40,634 nucleotides of DNA from positions 1-40,634 of the forward strand of contig CAKRPJ010000022.1 of the NCBI GenBank assembly GCA_934376955.1. Direction: 5' to 3'. Numbering within the stretch: position 1 is the stretch's first letter; each line of letters starts with the position of its first letter. This document shows, piece after piece, positions 1 to 6,112 of the stretch. The position numbers and the translations under genes are program-made. Below the pieces are notes generated by a model, which was not told the origin of the DNA, did no database searches, and was given only the letters and a program-made list of their open reading frames with translations. The DNA comes from CAKRPJ01 sp934376955 (lineage in GTDB: Bacteria; Bacillota; Clostridia; Lachnospirales; Lachnospiraceae).

Positions 1-77
1 CTACGCGTTCAGCGCGTATCGTTCCTCCCCGCTTGTCGCAATCTGCAGAAAATCAGCATAATCCCCGTACCCACGGA
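1..77. repeat. Terminal direct repeat, copy 1 (circular-closure overlap)
   Basis: These 77 bases are identical to 40558-40634. They hold the last part of the DGR variable repeat (to base 37), the final codons and stop (59-61) of the receptor-binding gene, and the start of the following hairpin. A 77-base exact overlap is what a short-read assembler with a k-mer of 77 leaves on a circular or circularly permuted molecule, so I read it as an assembly overlap and not a biological terminal repeat. The true unit would be 40,557 bp. Confidence 0.9.
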
Positions 78-86
78 TACGGGGAT
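61..86 (+). promoter_or_regulatory. Hairpin/cruciform just downstream of the DGR variable repeat
   Basis: A perfect 9-bp inverted repeat, ATCCCCGTA (61-69) and TACGGGGAT (78-86), encloses an 8-base loop. It starts at the stop codon of the variable protein and lies 23 bases past the end of VR/TR homology on the closed circle. In the Bordetella phage BPP-1 DGR, a GC-rich stretch at the end of VR plus a downstream hairpin/cruciform promotes homing; that role is inferred here from position. No T-run follows, so it is a poor intrinsic terminator. The ribosome site of the next gene begins only a few bases later. Confidence 0.6.
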
Positions 87-100
87 AGAAAAGAGGAAAC

Positions 101-553
101 ATGTCAGTAAATAAAAGCGATAGGAATGTAGCGGACACTCCACAGAACAGACATCTGGATGCGGCATGGAAAGCCAGGGGGCTTTCGCTGCATACAATGA
201 AAATCTGTAAAAACAAGAATGTTTTTCTTCCGGAATATCAGTCCGCACTTACAGACGATATCATCAGACTCTCAAAGGACATCTATTTAAAAGTCCGCAG
301 GTCAAACAACATCAGAATGGACGTCAAAGACCCGGCAAGAAAAGCAAAGAACTGGGAAGCAAGAAGTAATCTGCAGGTATCAGCAATACTGGATTGCAAT
401 GATATGCTCTATCTGATAGAACTTGCCAGAGCGTTGTTTCATCTGAAAGGGAAGAAAGCGGAATACTGGTCTGATCTTACGGTGAAAACGAGAGAATACA
501 TCAAAAGATGGCATGAATCCGATGTAGACAGATATAAAACTTACACAAGATAA
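101..553 (+). CDS. avd: DGR accessory variability determinant (Avd-like four-helix bundle)
   Basis: A 150-residue basic, helix-rich protein. The core (about residues 48-148) resembles the Avd/four-helix-bundle family of DGRs, with the motifs NNIRMDV, LDCNDMLYLIELARALFHLKGKK and a C-terminal RWHESDVDRYK. In studied DGRs, Avd forms a pentameric barrel that binds the reverse transcriptase and template RNA and is needed for mutagenic cDNA synthesis. The first ~45 residues look like a non-conserved extension. The start has a good GAGG site (93-96). The gene sits between the variable-repeat gene and the template repeat, the canonical place for Avd. Family assignment is by motif recognition only. 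Confidence 0.85.
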   Translation: MSVNKSDRNVADTPQNRHLDAAWKARGLSLHTMKICKNKNVFLPEYQSALTDDIIRLSKDIYLKVRRSNNIRMDVKDPARKAKNWEARSNLQVSAILDCNDMLYLIELARALFHLKGKKAEYWSDLTVKTREYIKRWHESDVDRYKTYTR

Positions 554-573
554 AATCATGGGACGTAGGCTAT

Positions 574-697
574 AGCTCAGAATGTGCGCTTGCGCTCGGC
601 GAATCGTGGCAATGCGAATAACGCCTGGAATGTCAACTCAGATGGTAACGCCAACAACAACAACGCGTTCAACGCGTATCGTTCCTCCCCGATTGTC
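574..697 (+). repeat. DGR template repeat (TR)
   Basis: This 124-base stretch aligns without gaps to 40471-40594. It differs at 13 positions (579, 602, 621, 629, 630, 636, 642, 647, 654, 657, 662, 672, 692), and every one is an adenine here. The changes in VR are seven to G, five to T and one to C. TR holds 32 adenines, mostly in AAC/AAT codons of the VR reading frame, which allow many substitutions without stop codons. It is transcribed with Avd and RT, serves as template for error-prone reverse transcription, and is itself preserved. Confidence 0.95.
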
Positions 698-853
698 TTA
701 CATAGGGCATCATGGCCGTTACATAGTAACGGTTGTCCCGAAGACATTAGACAAGGAGCCGAAATCCCATCCGAAAGGATAAACAATACCTGTCGCGATG
801 CACGTGACTCCACATGGAGCCTGCCAGTGCTATCACGTGGCGGGACAAGATAA
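698..853 (+). ncRNA. Structured TR-RT spacer (putative DGR template RNA 3' part)
   Basis: This is the non-homologous spacer between TR and RT, about 155 bases. It contains several strong foldable elements. The first is CCGTTAC/GTAACGG (716-722/726-732) with a 3-base loop, followed by ATCC-GAAA-GGAT (769-780), a GNRA tetraloop stem. The third is a long hairpin, CACGTGA/TCACGTG (801-807/833-839), extended by 791-797/841-847 with one mismatch and carrying an inner CTCC/GGAG stem (808-811/816-819). In BPP-1 the spacer 3' of TR is required to prime cDNA synthesis; equivalence here is inferred from position and folding. The last stem ends six bases before the RT start codon. Confidence 0.6.
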
Positions 854-2005
854 ATGAAAGAATATATAACAGGGTTTGACCAGCTCCATGGATCAGCGTG
901 GAAATGTCAGGAAAATGTAACCTGGAAGCCATCAGTGAAATCGTTCATGCTAAATTCCGAAGAGAATATCCACAGAATGAGAAAGCAGCTTCAAAACGGC
1001 ACCTGGAAACATGGAAAGCCAAGAAAGAAGATCATCACATACCCGAAGAAAAGGGAAGCCCTGAGCATTCCGTACAAGGACAGAGTGTATCAGCGCAGCA
1101 TTAATGATAACTCCCTGTATCCACAGATGACAAGAAGCTTCATATATGCGAATTGCGCCTGCCAGACAGGAAAAGGTACAGATTTTGCCCGAAAACTGGT
1201 TAAAAAGTATATGTGGAATTATTTCTGCAAATACGGGAACCAGGGATATGTAATGCAGATAGATATTCATGGCTACTACCAAAACATGAAACATGAGGAA
1301 GTAAGTAACTGGTTCAAAACAAAAGTAGATCCAGATACTTACGAAATGTCAATGAGCGTACTGGATACACAGTACAGTGGAGATACCGGATATAATCCCG
1401 GAAGCCAGATGGTGCAGATTGCGGGTATATCCTTATTGGATCCGTTAGATCACTACATCAAAGAACAACTCCATGTGCACTATTACATCCGATATCAGGA
1501 TGATTTCTGGATCCTCTGGCATGACTACGAAGATTTGGAAAGCTGGTTTGAAACTATAAAAGCAAAGCTGAAAGAAAAGGGATTCGAAGCAAATGAGAAG
1601 AAATCCCATATCACCCCATTGTCGAAAGGATTCCGGTTCCTGGGATTTGATTACAGAATGACGGAAACCGGAAAGATAATCATGACTCTGAACTCTCAAA
1701 ATACAAAACATGAAAGAAAGAAGCTTGTCCGGATGACTCACAAAGTAGCCAGAGGTGAAATGGATGATTCCACAGTGGACGAAAACTTTAGATGCTGGAA
1801 GAATAACGCTAGCAAAGGAAATTCAGAGAAATTGATAAAACGAACAGAGAGATACTTGAAACATCTCAGAAAGGAGCATTATGCAGTATCAGAAAAAAAC
1901 ATTAAGCCCACAGGAAGAAGCAGAAAACGAGATCCTGAAAGCAACTGTGGCAAGTCAGCAGGAAGATCTTACAAAGACAAAGCTGCTTCTCCAGTATGTA
2001 GCTGA
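854..2005 (+). CDS. brt: DGR reverse transcriptase
   Basis: A 383-residue retroelement RT that copies the TR RNA into adenine-mutagenised cDNA. Visible palm/finger motifs are SIPYKDRVYQRSIND (about 71-85), CQTGKGTDFAR (103-113), the catalytic QIDIHGYY with Asp137 (135-142), the DGR-type SQ-containing block PGSQMVQIAG (182-191), YQDD with Asp216/Asp217 (214-217) and FRFLGF (260-265). Length fits DGR RTs. No convincing Shine-Dalgarno site precedes the ATG; a stable hairpin and an upstream stop (TAA at 851-853) abut it. The last ~40 residues are Lys/Arg/Ser-rich and overlap the next gene by 125 bp, so the true functional C-terminus may lie near residue 340. Confidence 0.93.
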   Translation: MKEYITGFDQLHGSAWKCQENVTWKPSVKSFMLNSEENIHRMRKQLQNGTWKHGKPRKKIITYPKKREALSIPYKDRVYQRSINDNSLYPQMTRSFIYANCACQTGKGTDFARKLVKKYMWNYFCKYGNQGYVMQIDIHGYYQNMKHEEVSNWFKTKVDPDTYEMSMSVLDTQYSGDTGYNPGSQMVQIAGISLLDPLDHYIKEQLHVHYYIRYQDDFWILWHDYEDLESWFETIKAKLKEKGFEANEKKSHITPLSKGFRFLGFDYRMTETGKIIMTLNSQNTKHERKKLVRMTHKVARGEMDDSTVDENFRCWKNNASKGNSEKLIKRTERYLKHLRKEHYAVSEKNIKPTGRSRKRDPESNCGKSAGRSYKDKAASPVCS

Positions 2006-2069
2006 TATGACGGATGTCTATATCCCGGAAGACACAGCAGAAGAAACGGAGGGAATTATAAATGAGTAA
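1881..2069 (+). CDS. Small coiled-coil phage protein
   Basis: A 62-residue acidic protein with a central heptad-like stretch (about 12-45: EEAENEIL, SQQEDLTKTKLLLQYVADM). It resembles the short coiled-coil proteins found between tail-fibre and XkdX-like genes in Firmicutes siphophages. An excellent AAAGGAG site lies 5-6 bases before the ATG, inside the RT coding sequence, and the gene overlaps the RT 3' end in another frame by 125 bp. It overlaps the next start by 8 bases, indicating translational coupling. Function is unknown; a tail-tip or lysis-region role is suggested by position only. Confidence 0.7.
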   Translation: MQYQKKTLSPQEEAENEILKATVASQQEDLTKTKLLLQYVADMTDVYIPEDTAEETEGIINE

Positions 2070-2208
2070 AATGTACAACACCTTATCACAGCTCAAGAAG
2101 ATGTGTGAAAGAGAAGCCTGGCTGAAAATGGTAGAACAGGCCAGAAAGAAAAAGAAGATCACAGAGGAAGAATATCAGGAGCTTATCACTCCGGAGGAAG
2201 AAGCATGA
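2062..2208 (+). CDS. XkdX-like small phage protein
   Basis: A 48-residue highly charged peptide with the pattern WLKMVEQARKKKKITEEEYQELIT. This matches the compact XkdX-type proteins (about 40-55 residues, ending in an 'I-T-x-E-E-Y-x-x-I-T' helix) found between tail fibres and holins in Bacillus and Clostridia phages. It overlaps the preceding gene, and its own TGA overlaps the next ATG (ATGA). The molecular function of XkdX is not established. The match is by pattern, so moderate confidence for family and good confidence for being a gene. Confidence 0.65.
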   Translation: MSKMYNTLSQLKKMCEREAWLKMVEQARKKKKITEEEYQELITPEEEA

Positions 2209-2321
2209 TTTTGCTTGGGCTTGAGATATACGGTATAGGTGTTATGACCGGAATCTTGCACATGTGCCTGATGCAAATACACAGGGAGAAGAAGAATGAC
2301 GAAACTACAGATTATAAGTAA
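2205..2321 (+). CDS. Small membrane protein (38 aa)
   Basis: A 38-residue peptide with one hydrophobic segment (MILLGLEIYGIGVMTGILHMCLM, residues 1-23) and a charged tail (HREKKNDETTDYK). It starts at an ATGA overlap with the XkdX-like gene and has a GGAGGAAG site. Its 3' end overlaps the next gene by 26 bases. Compact single-span peptides beside holins are often holin partners or spanin-like helpers, but nothing in this sequence proves that. Confidence 0.55.
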   Translation: MILLGLEIYGIGVMTGILHMCLMQIHREKKNDETTDYK

Positions 2322-2505
2322 GCTCTGGTCTATCATCTACGACCTGTTCCTACTTGCAAACGGCCAGAGCAATAAAACTCTGCAGGAGATTGAAAAGGAC
2401 ATTGATCTAGTAGAATTTAATTGCCGTAAATATGCAGATGTTGACGATGATGAACTGCCAGAGAATATAAGAGCAGAGCCGCTGAAAGACATATTACCGT
2501 TTTAA
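2296..2505 (+). CDS. Hypothetical phage protein (69 aa)
   Basis: A 69-residue acidic protein of unknown function. It begins with an amphipathic helix (TKLQIISKLWSIIYDLFLLANG) and continues with charged residues and a DVDDDELPEN stretch. A GGGAGAAGAAG site precedes the ATG, and the start lies within the previous gene. It ends three bases before the 14-bp palindrome at 2508. No family recognised. Confidence 0.6.
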   Translation: MTKLQIISKLWSIIYDLFLLANGQSNKTLQEIEKDIDLVEFNCRKYADVDDDELPENIRAEPLKDILPF

Positions 2506-2507
2506 AA

Positions 2508-2521
2508 TTACGCCGGCGCAA
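2508..2521. promoter_or_regulatory. 14-bp palindrome, copy 1 (one mismatch)
   Basis: TTACGCCGGCGCAA is one base away from the perfect palindrome TTGCGCCGGCGCAA at 23257-23270. A third copy is at 38323-38336. Each lies in an otherwise short intergenic gap, 16-35 bases before a start codon. A loopless palindrome suits a dimeric DNA-binding protein better than an RNA hairpin; the binding factor is unknown. Confidence 0.6.
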
Positions 2522-2541
2522 ACCGGAGAAAGAGTGAAATA

Positions 2542-2844
2542 GTGAAAGAAATACTCGCACAGACATATACTATTGTATTACCGGTTCTTTTAGGGTATAT
2601 AGTCTGGCTCTTGAAAAATCAGAAGAAAGATCGGGATGCAAATAGTAAGGGGACTATGCTCCTGCTCCGCGTGCAGATGATAGAGTATCATGCAAAGTAT
2701 ACAAAGTTCGGAAACATTCCATCGTATGCGTACCAGAACTTTTGTGAAATGTACGACGCCTATCATGCGCTGGGCGGGAATGGTATGGTGACCAAAATGA
2801 AGCAGGAAATTGATGAATTACATATCAAACAAAAAGGAGAATGA
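2542..2844 (+). CDS. Holin-associated membrane protein
   Basis: A 100-residue protein with one N-terminal transmembrane segment (about residues 8-24: TYTIVLPVLLGYIVWLL) and a soluble helical C-terminal part. That part carries the signature IEYHAKY...YAYQNFCEMYDAYHALGGNGMVTKM, common in small proteins next to Clostridia phage holins. The start is GTG (2542). The nearest GGAG is unusually far (about 14 bases), so the start is less certain. It overlaps the holin gene by 4 bases. A role in lysis timing or as an accessory holin is inferred from the operon. Confidence 0.7.
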   Translation: MKEILAQTYTIVLPVLLGYIVWLLKNQKKDRDANSKGTMLLLRVQMIEYHAKYTKFGNIPSYAYQNFCEMYDAYHALGGNGMVTKMKQEIDELHIKQKGE

Positions 2845-3140
2845 ACATGGAACAGATCACAAATTATGTAAAACCGGAACTCATCGTAGTAGCTATTGCC
2901 TTATATTTCGTAGGAATGGCATTAAAACAGGCACAGGCAGTAAAAGATAAGTATATCCCGCTTATCCTTGGCGGGATCAGCATTGCAATCTGTGCGATCT
3001 ATGTGTTTGCCACCTGCACCTGCGGTACCGGACAGGATATTGCGATGGCAATCTTTACAGCAACCACACAGGGAATTTTGATCGCCGGACTTTCTACATA
3101 CGTAAACCAGATTGTAAAACAGGTGAATAAAGACGAATGA
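2841..3140 (+). CDS. Phage holin
   Basis: A 99-residue membrane protein with three hydrophobic segments (about 13-31, 40-60, 66-88), an N-terminal VKPELIVVAIALYFVGMALK and a C-terminal charged tail (QVNKDE). This layout and the GQDIAMAIFTATTQGILIAGLSTYVNQ segment match the class of Firmicutes holins annotated as Phage_holin_5-type. Holins form lesions in the inner membrane so the endolysin can reach peptidoglycan. It is directly upstream of the endolysin. The ATG follows an AAAGGAG site inside the preceding gene. Confidence 0.85.
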   Translation: MNMEQITNYVKPELIVVAIALYFVGMALKQAQAVKDKYIPLILGGISIAICAIYVFATCTCGTGQDIAMAIFTATTQGILIAGLSTYVNQIVKQVNKDE

Positions 3141-3181
3141 TTCAGGGGGATGAGAAATCATCCCTTTTGGAGGAAATACTT

Positions 3182-4552
3182 ATGGACAAGCAAAATATAA
3201 CCGTTTTGAGAAAAATTCTGTACGCAGTGGAATCGGGAGATCAGATATATGGTAGGCAGAACTATTCTTGTTTCGCTGGCGCAGGAGCAAATTGCGACAA
3301 TGAGATTGCAATTACCATCGGAGCAGGTCAGTGGTACGCAGGAGAAGCAAAGGAACTGTTACACAGGATCCAGAGAGCCAATCCGAAGTTATTTAAGGAT
3401 ATGGACAATGCCGGGATGGAATCTGATCTTCTGATGAAGAACTGGGATACATACGCCGTAACAGCGGAATCTGCGAAAGGACAGTGCATTGTAAGTATCA
3501 TCAGCACTGACCTCGGGAAGAAATGCCAGGACGAGTATATGGAAGACCAGATACGAACATACACCACGACTATCGAAAAAGCCTACGGAACCATGCCAGA
3601 CACCGCAATGATGGAATGTATCAATATCCTGCATCAGGGTGGCTTTGATGCACTGAAGAGAATCTTATCTAAGACTCCGGAACCGTACACCGCAGACAAG
3701 ATTTATACAACACTGTGTCAGGATCCCACAGACCCGACTCCGAATCAGGTAGGAGATTACACAGACAGGCAGAAAGCTGTCATAAACATGATTCACACAT
3801 ATGCTGATAGCACAGATAAGGAAGAAGGTATTGTAATGACTAAGACAGAAAAAGCAATAAAACAGATGGAGACATGGGCGAAAGATGACTCTCATGGTTA
3901 CGATCAGGACTACCGCTGGGGTGAAAAAGGTGATTTTGATTGCAGTTCTGCTGTAATACAGGCGTGGCAGAATGCCGGGGTTCCCGTAAAAAGTTCAGGT
4001 GCAACATATACCGGAGACATGAAAAACGTCTTTCTCCGTAATGGATTTAAGGACATTACAGCAGATGTGAATGTAAAGAACGGGGCAGGATTAAAGCGTG
4101 GGGATGTACTGTTAAACGAAGCACATCACGTTGCGATGTACTGCGGAAATGGAAAAGAAGTGGAAGCGAGCATCAACGAAAAAGGCACAGCACATGGCGG
4201 ACAGCCGGGAGACCAGACCGGAAAAGAATTCCTGGTAAGAAGTTATCGAAACTATCCGTGGGATTGCGTTCTGCGGTACCAGGAAAGCAACTCTGGAAGT
4301 ACAACAACAACCACCGAAAAAGTGGCATATGCAGCCAGAATAAGCAAAGACACCCAAACGTTCGTGGACGCCGGCAAGACAAAATCAACCCTGTGGCCGA
4401 AGATAAAAAAGAACACCTTGGTGGATGTGATCAAAGGAGCAACTATCAAAGACTCTGCCGGAAAGAAATTCTACCTTGTTCGACTCGGACACCCGTCTGA
4501 GGGATTCGTACGAGAATACGTGCTGGCAGGAAGTTTTAAGAAGATAAAATAA
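3182..4552 (+). CDS. Endolysin with two catalytic domains and an SH3-like tail
   Basis: A 456-residue cell-wall hydrolase. The start at 3182 is chosen for its TTGGAGG site; an in-frame upstream ATG at 3137 lacks one. The N-terminal part (about 1-180; ILYAVESGDQIYGRQNYSCF, AITIGAGQWY) resembles the lysozyme-like/muramidase domain of Clostridia phage lysins, with Glu17 a possible catalytic acid. The middle part (about 235-355) resembles the NlpC/P60-type Amidase_5 peptidoglycan hydrolases, with a Cys in DFDCSS (about 253) and a His in EAHHVAMYCG (about 314). A Ser/Thr linker then leads to an SH3-like cell-wall-binding domain (about 377-456). It is the last gene of the lysis operon. Confidence 0.88.
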   Translation: MDKQNITVLRKILYAVESGDQIYGRQNYSCFAGAGANCDNEIAITIGAGQWYAGEAKELLHRIQRANPKLFKDMDNAGMESDLLMKNWDTYAVTAESAKGQCIVSIISTDLGKKCQDEYMEDQIRTYTTTIEKAYGTMPDTAMMECINILHQGGFDALKRILSKTPEPYTADKIYTTLCQDPTDPTPNQVGDYTDRQKAVINMIHTYADSTDKEEGIVMTKTEKAIKQMETWAKDDSHGYDQDYRWGEKGDFDCSSAVIQAWQNAGVPVKSSGATYTGDMKNVFLRNGFKDITADVNVKNGAGLKRGDVLLNEAHHVAMYCGNGKEVEASINEKGTAHGGQPGDQTGKEFLVRSYRNYPWDCVLRYQESNSGSTTTTTEKVAYAARISKDTQTFVDAGKTKSTLWPKIKKNTLVDVIKGATIKDSAGKKFYLVRLGHPSEGFVREYVLAGSFKKIK

Positions 4553-4610
4553 TCTTCTAACTGAGTTTATTCAGAAAACTACAAAGTCAAGAATTGATAT
4601 GAATATAATG

Positions 4611-4649
4611 AAAAAGGTCAACGAAGCTTAAATTCGCTGACCTTTTTTT
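4611..4649 (+). terminator. Intrinsic terminator after the lysis operon
   Basis: An inverted repeat (AAGGTCA-A-CGAA ... TTCG-C-TGACCTT, one mismatch) with loop GCTTAAA is followed by a seven-T run. An A-run on the 5' side means it could also act on the minus strand. It stands between the convergent lysis operon and integrase gene, after the endolysin stop. Confidence 0.85.
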
Positions 4650-4673
4650 AAATATTGTATCATCTTCATATAA

Positions 4674-4904
4674 TTTTCGTGTTGCATTTTGTGTTGCATA
4701 GGTATATAATACATTAAGTCGAAGCTGATTTTATTACACATGCAAATAATAAAATATGCAGTAAAATCAAGGGCTTCGAGAAAATGTAGTAAAATAGCGG
4801 TTTACGGGAAATGCACCAATACGGGTTCAAATCCTGTTGCCCCGATTTAAAAAGCCTTGATTTTCAAGGCTTTTTGTTTTTCGTGTTGCATTTCGTGTTG
4901 CATA
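4674..4904. other. attP: attP: tRNA 3'-end core between 27-bp arm repeats
   Basis: Bases 4821-4845 form the T-arm (ACGGG-TTCAAAT-CCTGT) and 3' acceptor strand plus discriminator (TGCCCCG-A) of a tRNA, with no 5' part. This is the usual core of a phage that integrates into a tRNA gene. The implied acceptor 5' strand is CGGGGCA; tRNA-Pro is a guess. Two 27-bp direct repeats (4674-4700 and 4878-4904, one mismatch), each with two copies of GTGTTGCA, flank the core and look like integrase arm sites. An imperfect inverted repeat (TCGAAGC...GCTTCGA, 4719-4725/4773-4779, continued inward) lies between the left arm and the core. The right arm overlaps the integrase 3' end. Confidence 0.8.
4849..4875. 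terminator. Terminator overlapping the integrase 3' end
   Basis: A perfect 12-bp inverted repeat, AAAAAGCCTTGA (4849-4860) and TCAAGGCTTTTT (4864-4875), has a 3-base loop. A-rich and T-rich arms allow termination in both directions. The integrase stop codon (minus strand, 4864-4866) lies in the stem. It directly abuts the tRNA 3' end, as host tRNA terminators do, so in a lysogen it may also supply a terminator after the reconstituted tRNA. Confidence 0.8.
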
Positions 4905-5949
4905 AATCATTGAAGTGATTGTTAGCAATGTCGGAATACTCTTTTGCTTTATCTGAAAGGGCATGTCTGTATACAGCCTTTAAAACCCCGTCATTACTCC
5001 AGCCACCACGTTGCATAATATAAGCGTCAGGAACACCAAGGGCGTGTTGGATAGAAGCGGAGTAGTGCCGCAGATCATGAAAGCGGAAATGCGGCAAACC
5101 TGCACCTTTCAGGCAATGTTCAAACCGTTTGGTTATAACATCTGGATTAAGGCCCACGATTCTGCCATGAATTCCCTGCCATTTTTTAGCAACGAAATCA
5201 GGAAAGTCAATAAATCTATCACCAGCATAGGATTTGGGAGTTTTAATGATCCATTCCAGATCCTGGTTTAGAACCATGTTCTTGTTTACATGAACGATAC
5301 TTCCAGAGATATCATCCGATTCCAATGCACAGATTTCTCCACGACGCATGGGACCGAATGCAGCGAGAAGGATAGGAAGCTCCATCTCAGTTCCTTTAAC
5401 AAAGTCAAGGAGCTGCTTTATTTCATTATCAGTAGGAATATATAGATCAACCCGCTTCTTCTTCGGAAGGGCTGTATTTAGTACAAATTCTGGACGGTAT
5501 GCTTTGAAAGTTGCCGATATAAGCCCATGAATATTCCTCACTGTCTTCGGTGAATGGGTAAGAGATTCATAATTTATTACCTTCTGCACATCATCCTGCG
5601 TGATAAGGTCTATTTTCTTCTCCATTAAATCTTTACAATATCTTTTACGCATTTTTCTGTATTCAGATATGGTCCTTGGCGACAATACATTTTCTCTGGA
5701 ATTAATATAGTTGTCCATTGCATCTCCGAAGTCTATTGATTGTATACCCGAAAACTGTTCTTTGTCCGCCGCCCATGCAGCGGCTTCTGCCTCGCACTTT
5801 CGTTTCCCTCTTGTGGAAGGATCATCACAAGTGAAGGACTTATAGATCCGTTTCTTTTTCACGGTTCCGTCAGGCTGGATCTGTTCCTCAAAATGAGAGA
5901 ACACCTGGCATCTCCATGACCCAGATGGAAGTTTTTTTGCAGTTGCCAT
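4864..5949 (-). CDS. int: Tyrosine-recombinase integrase
   Basis: A 361-residue phage integrase that recombines attP with a host tRNA gene. It has an N-terminal arm-binding part (about 1-70), a SAM-like core-binding domain (about 75-160) and a catalytic domain (about 170-345). Active-site residues are visible: Arg202 in GPMRRGEICALE, Lys near 236-239 in IIKTPKSYAG, His291 and Arg294 in FHDLRHYSAS, Trp317 in GGWSNDG (His/Trp position) and nucleophile Tyr327 in AVYRHALSD. The C-terminus (CNTKCNTKNKKP) is encoded by the right attP arm repeat. An AAGGAGGAG site precedes the ATG. It sits next to attP, as expected. Confidence 0.95.
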   Translation of the reverse strand: MATAKKLPSGSWRCQVFSHFEEQIQPDGTVKKKRIYKSFTCDDPSTRGKRKCEAEAAAWAADKEQFSGIQSIDFGDAMDNYINSRENVLSPRTISEYRKMRKRYCKDLMEKKIDLITQDDVQKVINYESLTHSPKTVRNIHGLISATFKAYRPEFVLNTALPKKKRVDLYIPTDNEIKQLLDFVKGTEMELPILLAAFGPMRRGEICALESDDISGSIVHVNKNMVLNQDLEWIIKTPKSYAGDRFIDFPDFVAKKWQGIHGRIVGLNPDVITKRFEHCLKGAGLPHFRFHDLRHYSASIQHALGVPDAYIMQRGGWSNDGVLKAVYRHALSDKAKEYSDIANNHFNDLCNTKCNTKNKKP

Positions 5950-5984
5950 AGTATCTCCTCCTTAAAAATGGGTATAAAAATAAC

Positions 5985-6112
5985 AGCCACACAAACGTTC
6001 GGCTTGTGTAACTGCTCCGAAGATGATACAATATCTTTGCTAAAGTACTGGATCTCTTCGGAGATTCTCGAACCGTCCCTGTTACCAGCAGGGGCGGTTT
6101 ATTTTTATATTT
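5985..6112 (+). ncRNA. Candidate structured plus-strand RNA with intrinsic terminator
   Basis: The gap between two minus-strand genes holds three successive hairpins on the plus strand. They are ACACAA/TTGTGT (5989-5994/6004-6009), CTCCGAAGA/TCTTCGGAG (6015-6023/6055-6063), and an 11-bp stem, AACCGTCCCTG/CAGGGGCGGTT (6071-6081/6089-6099, one G-U). The last is followed by a U-rich run, giving a complete intrinsic terminator reading rightwards. No plus-strand gene precedes it. It may end a small RNA, or simply block antisense transcription into the gene at 6105-7241. I see no convincing promoter. The minus-strand integrase promoter probably also lies here. Confidence 0.45.

Noticed and set aside
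1..77. True terminal redundancy of a linear virion genome
   Set aside because: Exactly 77 bases and located in the middle of a coding variable repeat; an assembler k-mer overlap on a circular molecule is simpler.
4821..4845. A phage-encoded tRNA gene
   Set aside because: Only the T-arm and acceptor 3' strand are present; upstream bases do not make D or anticodon arms. It is the attP core.
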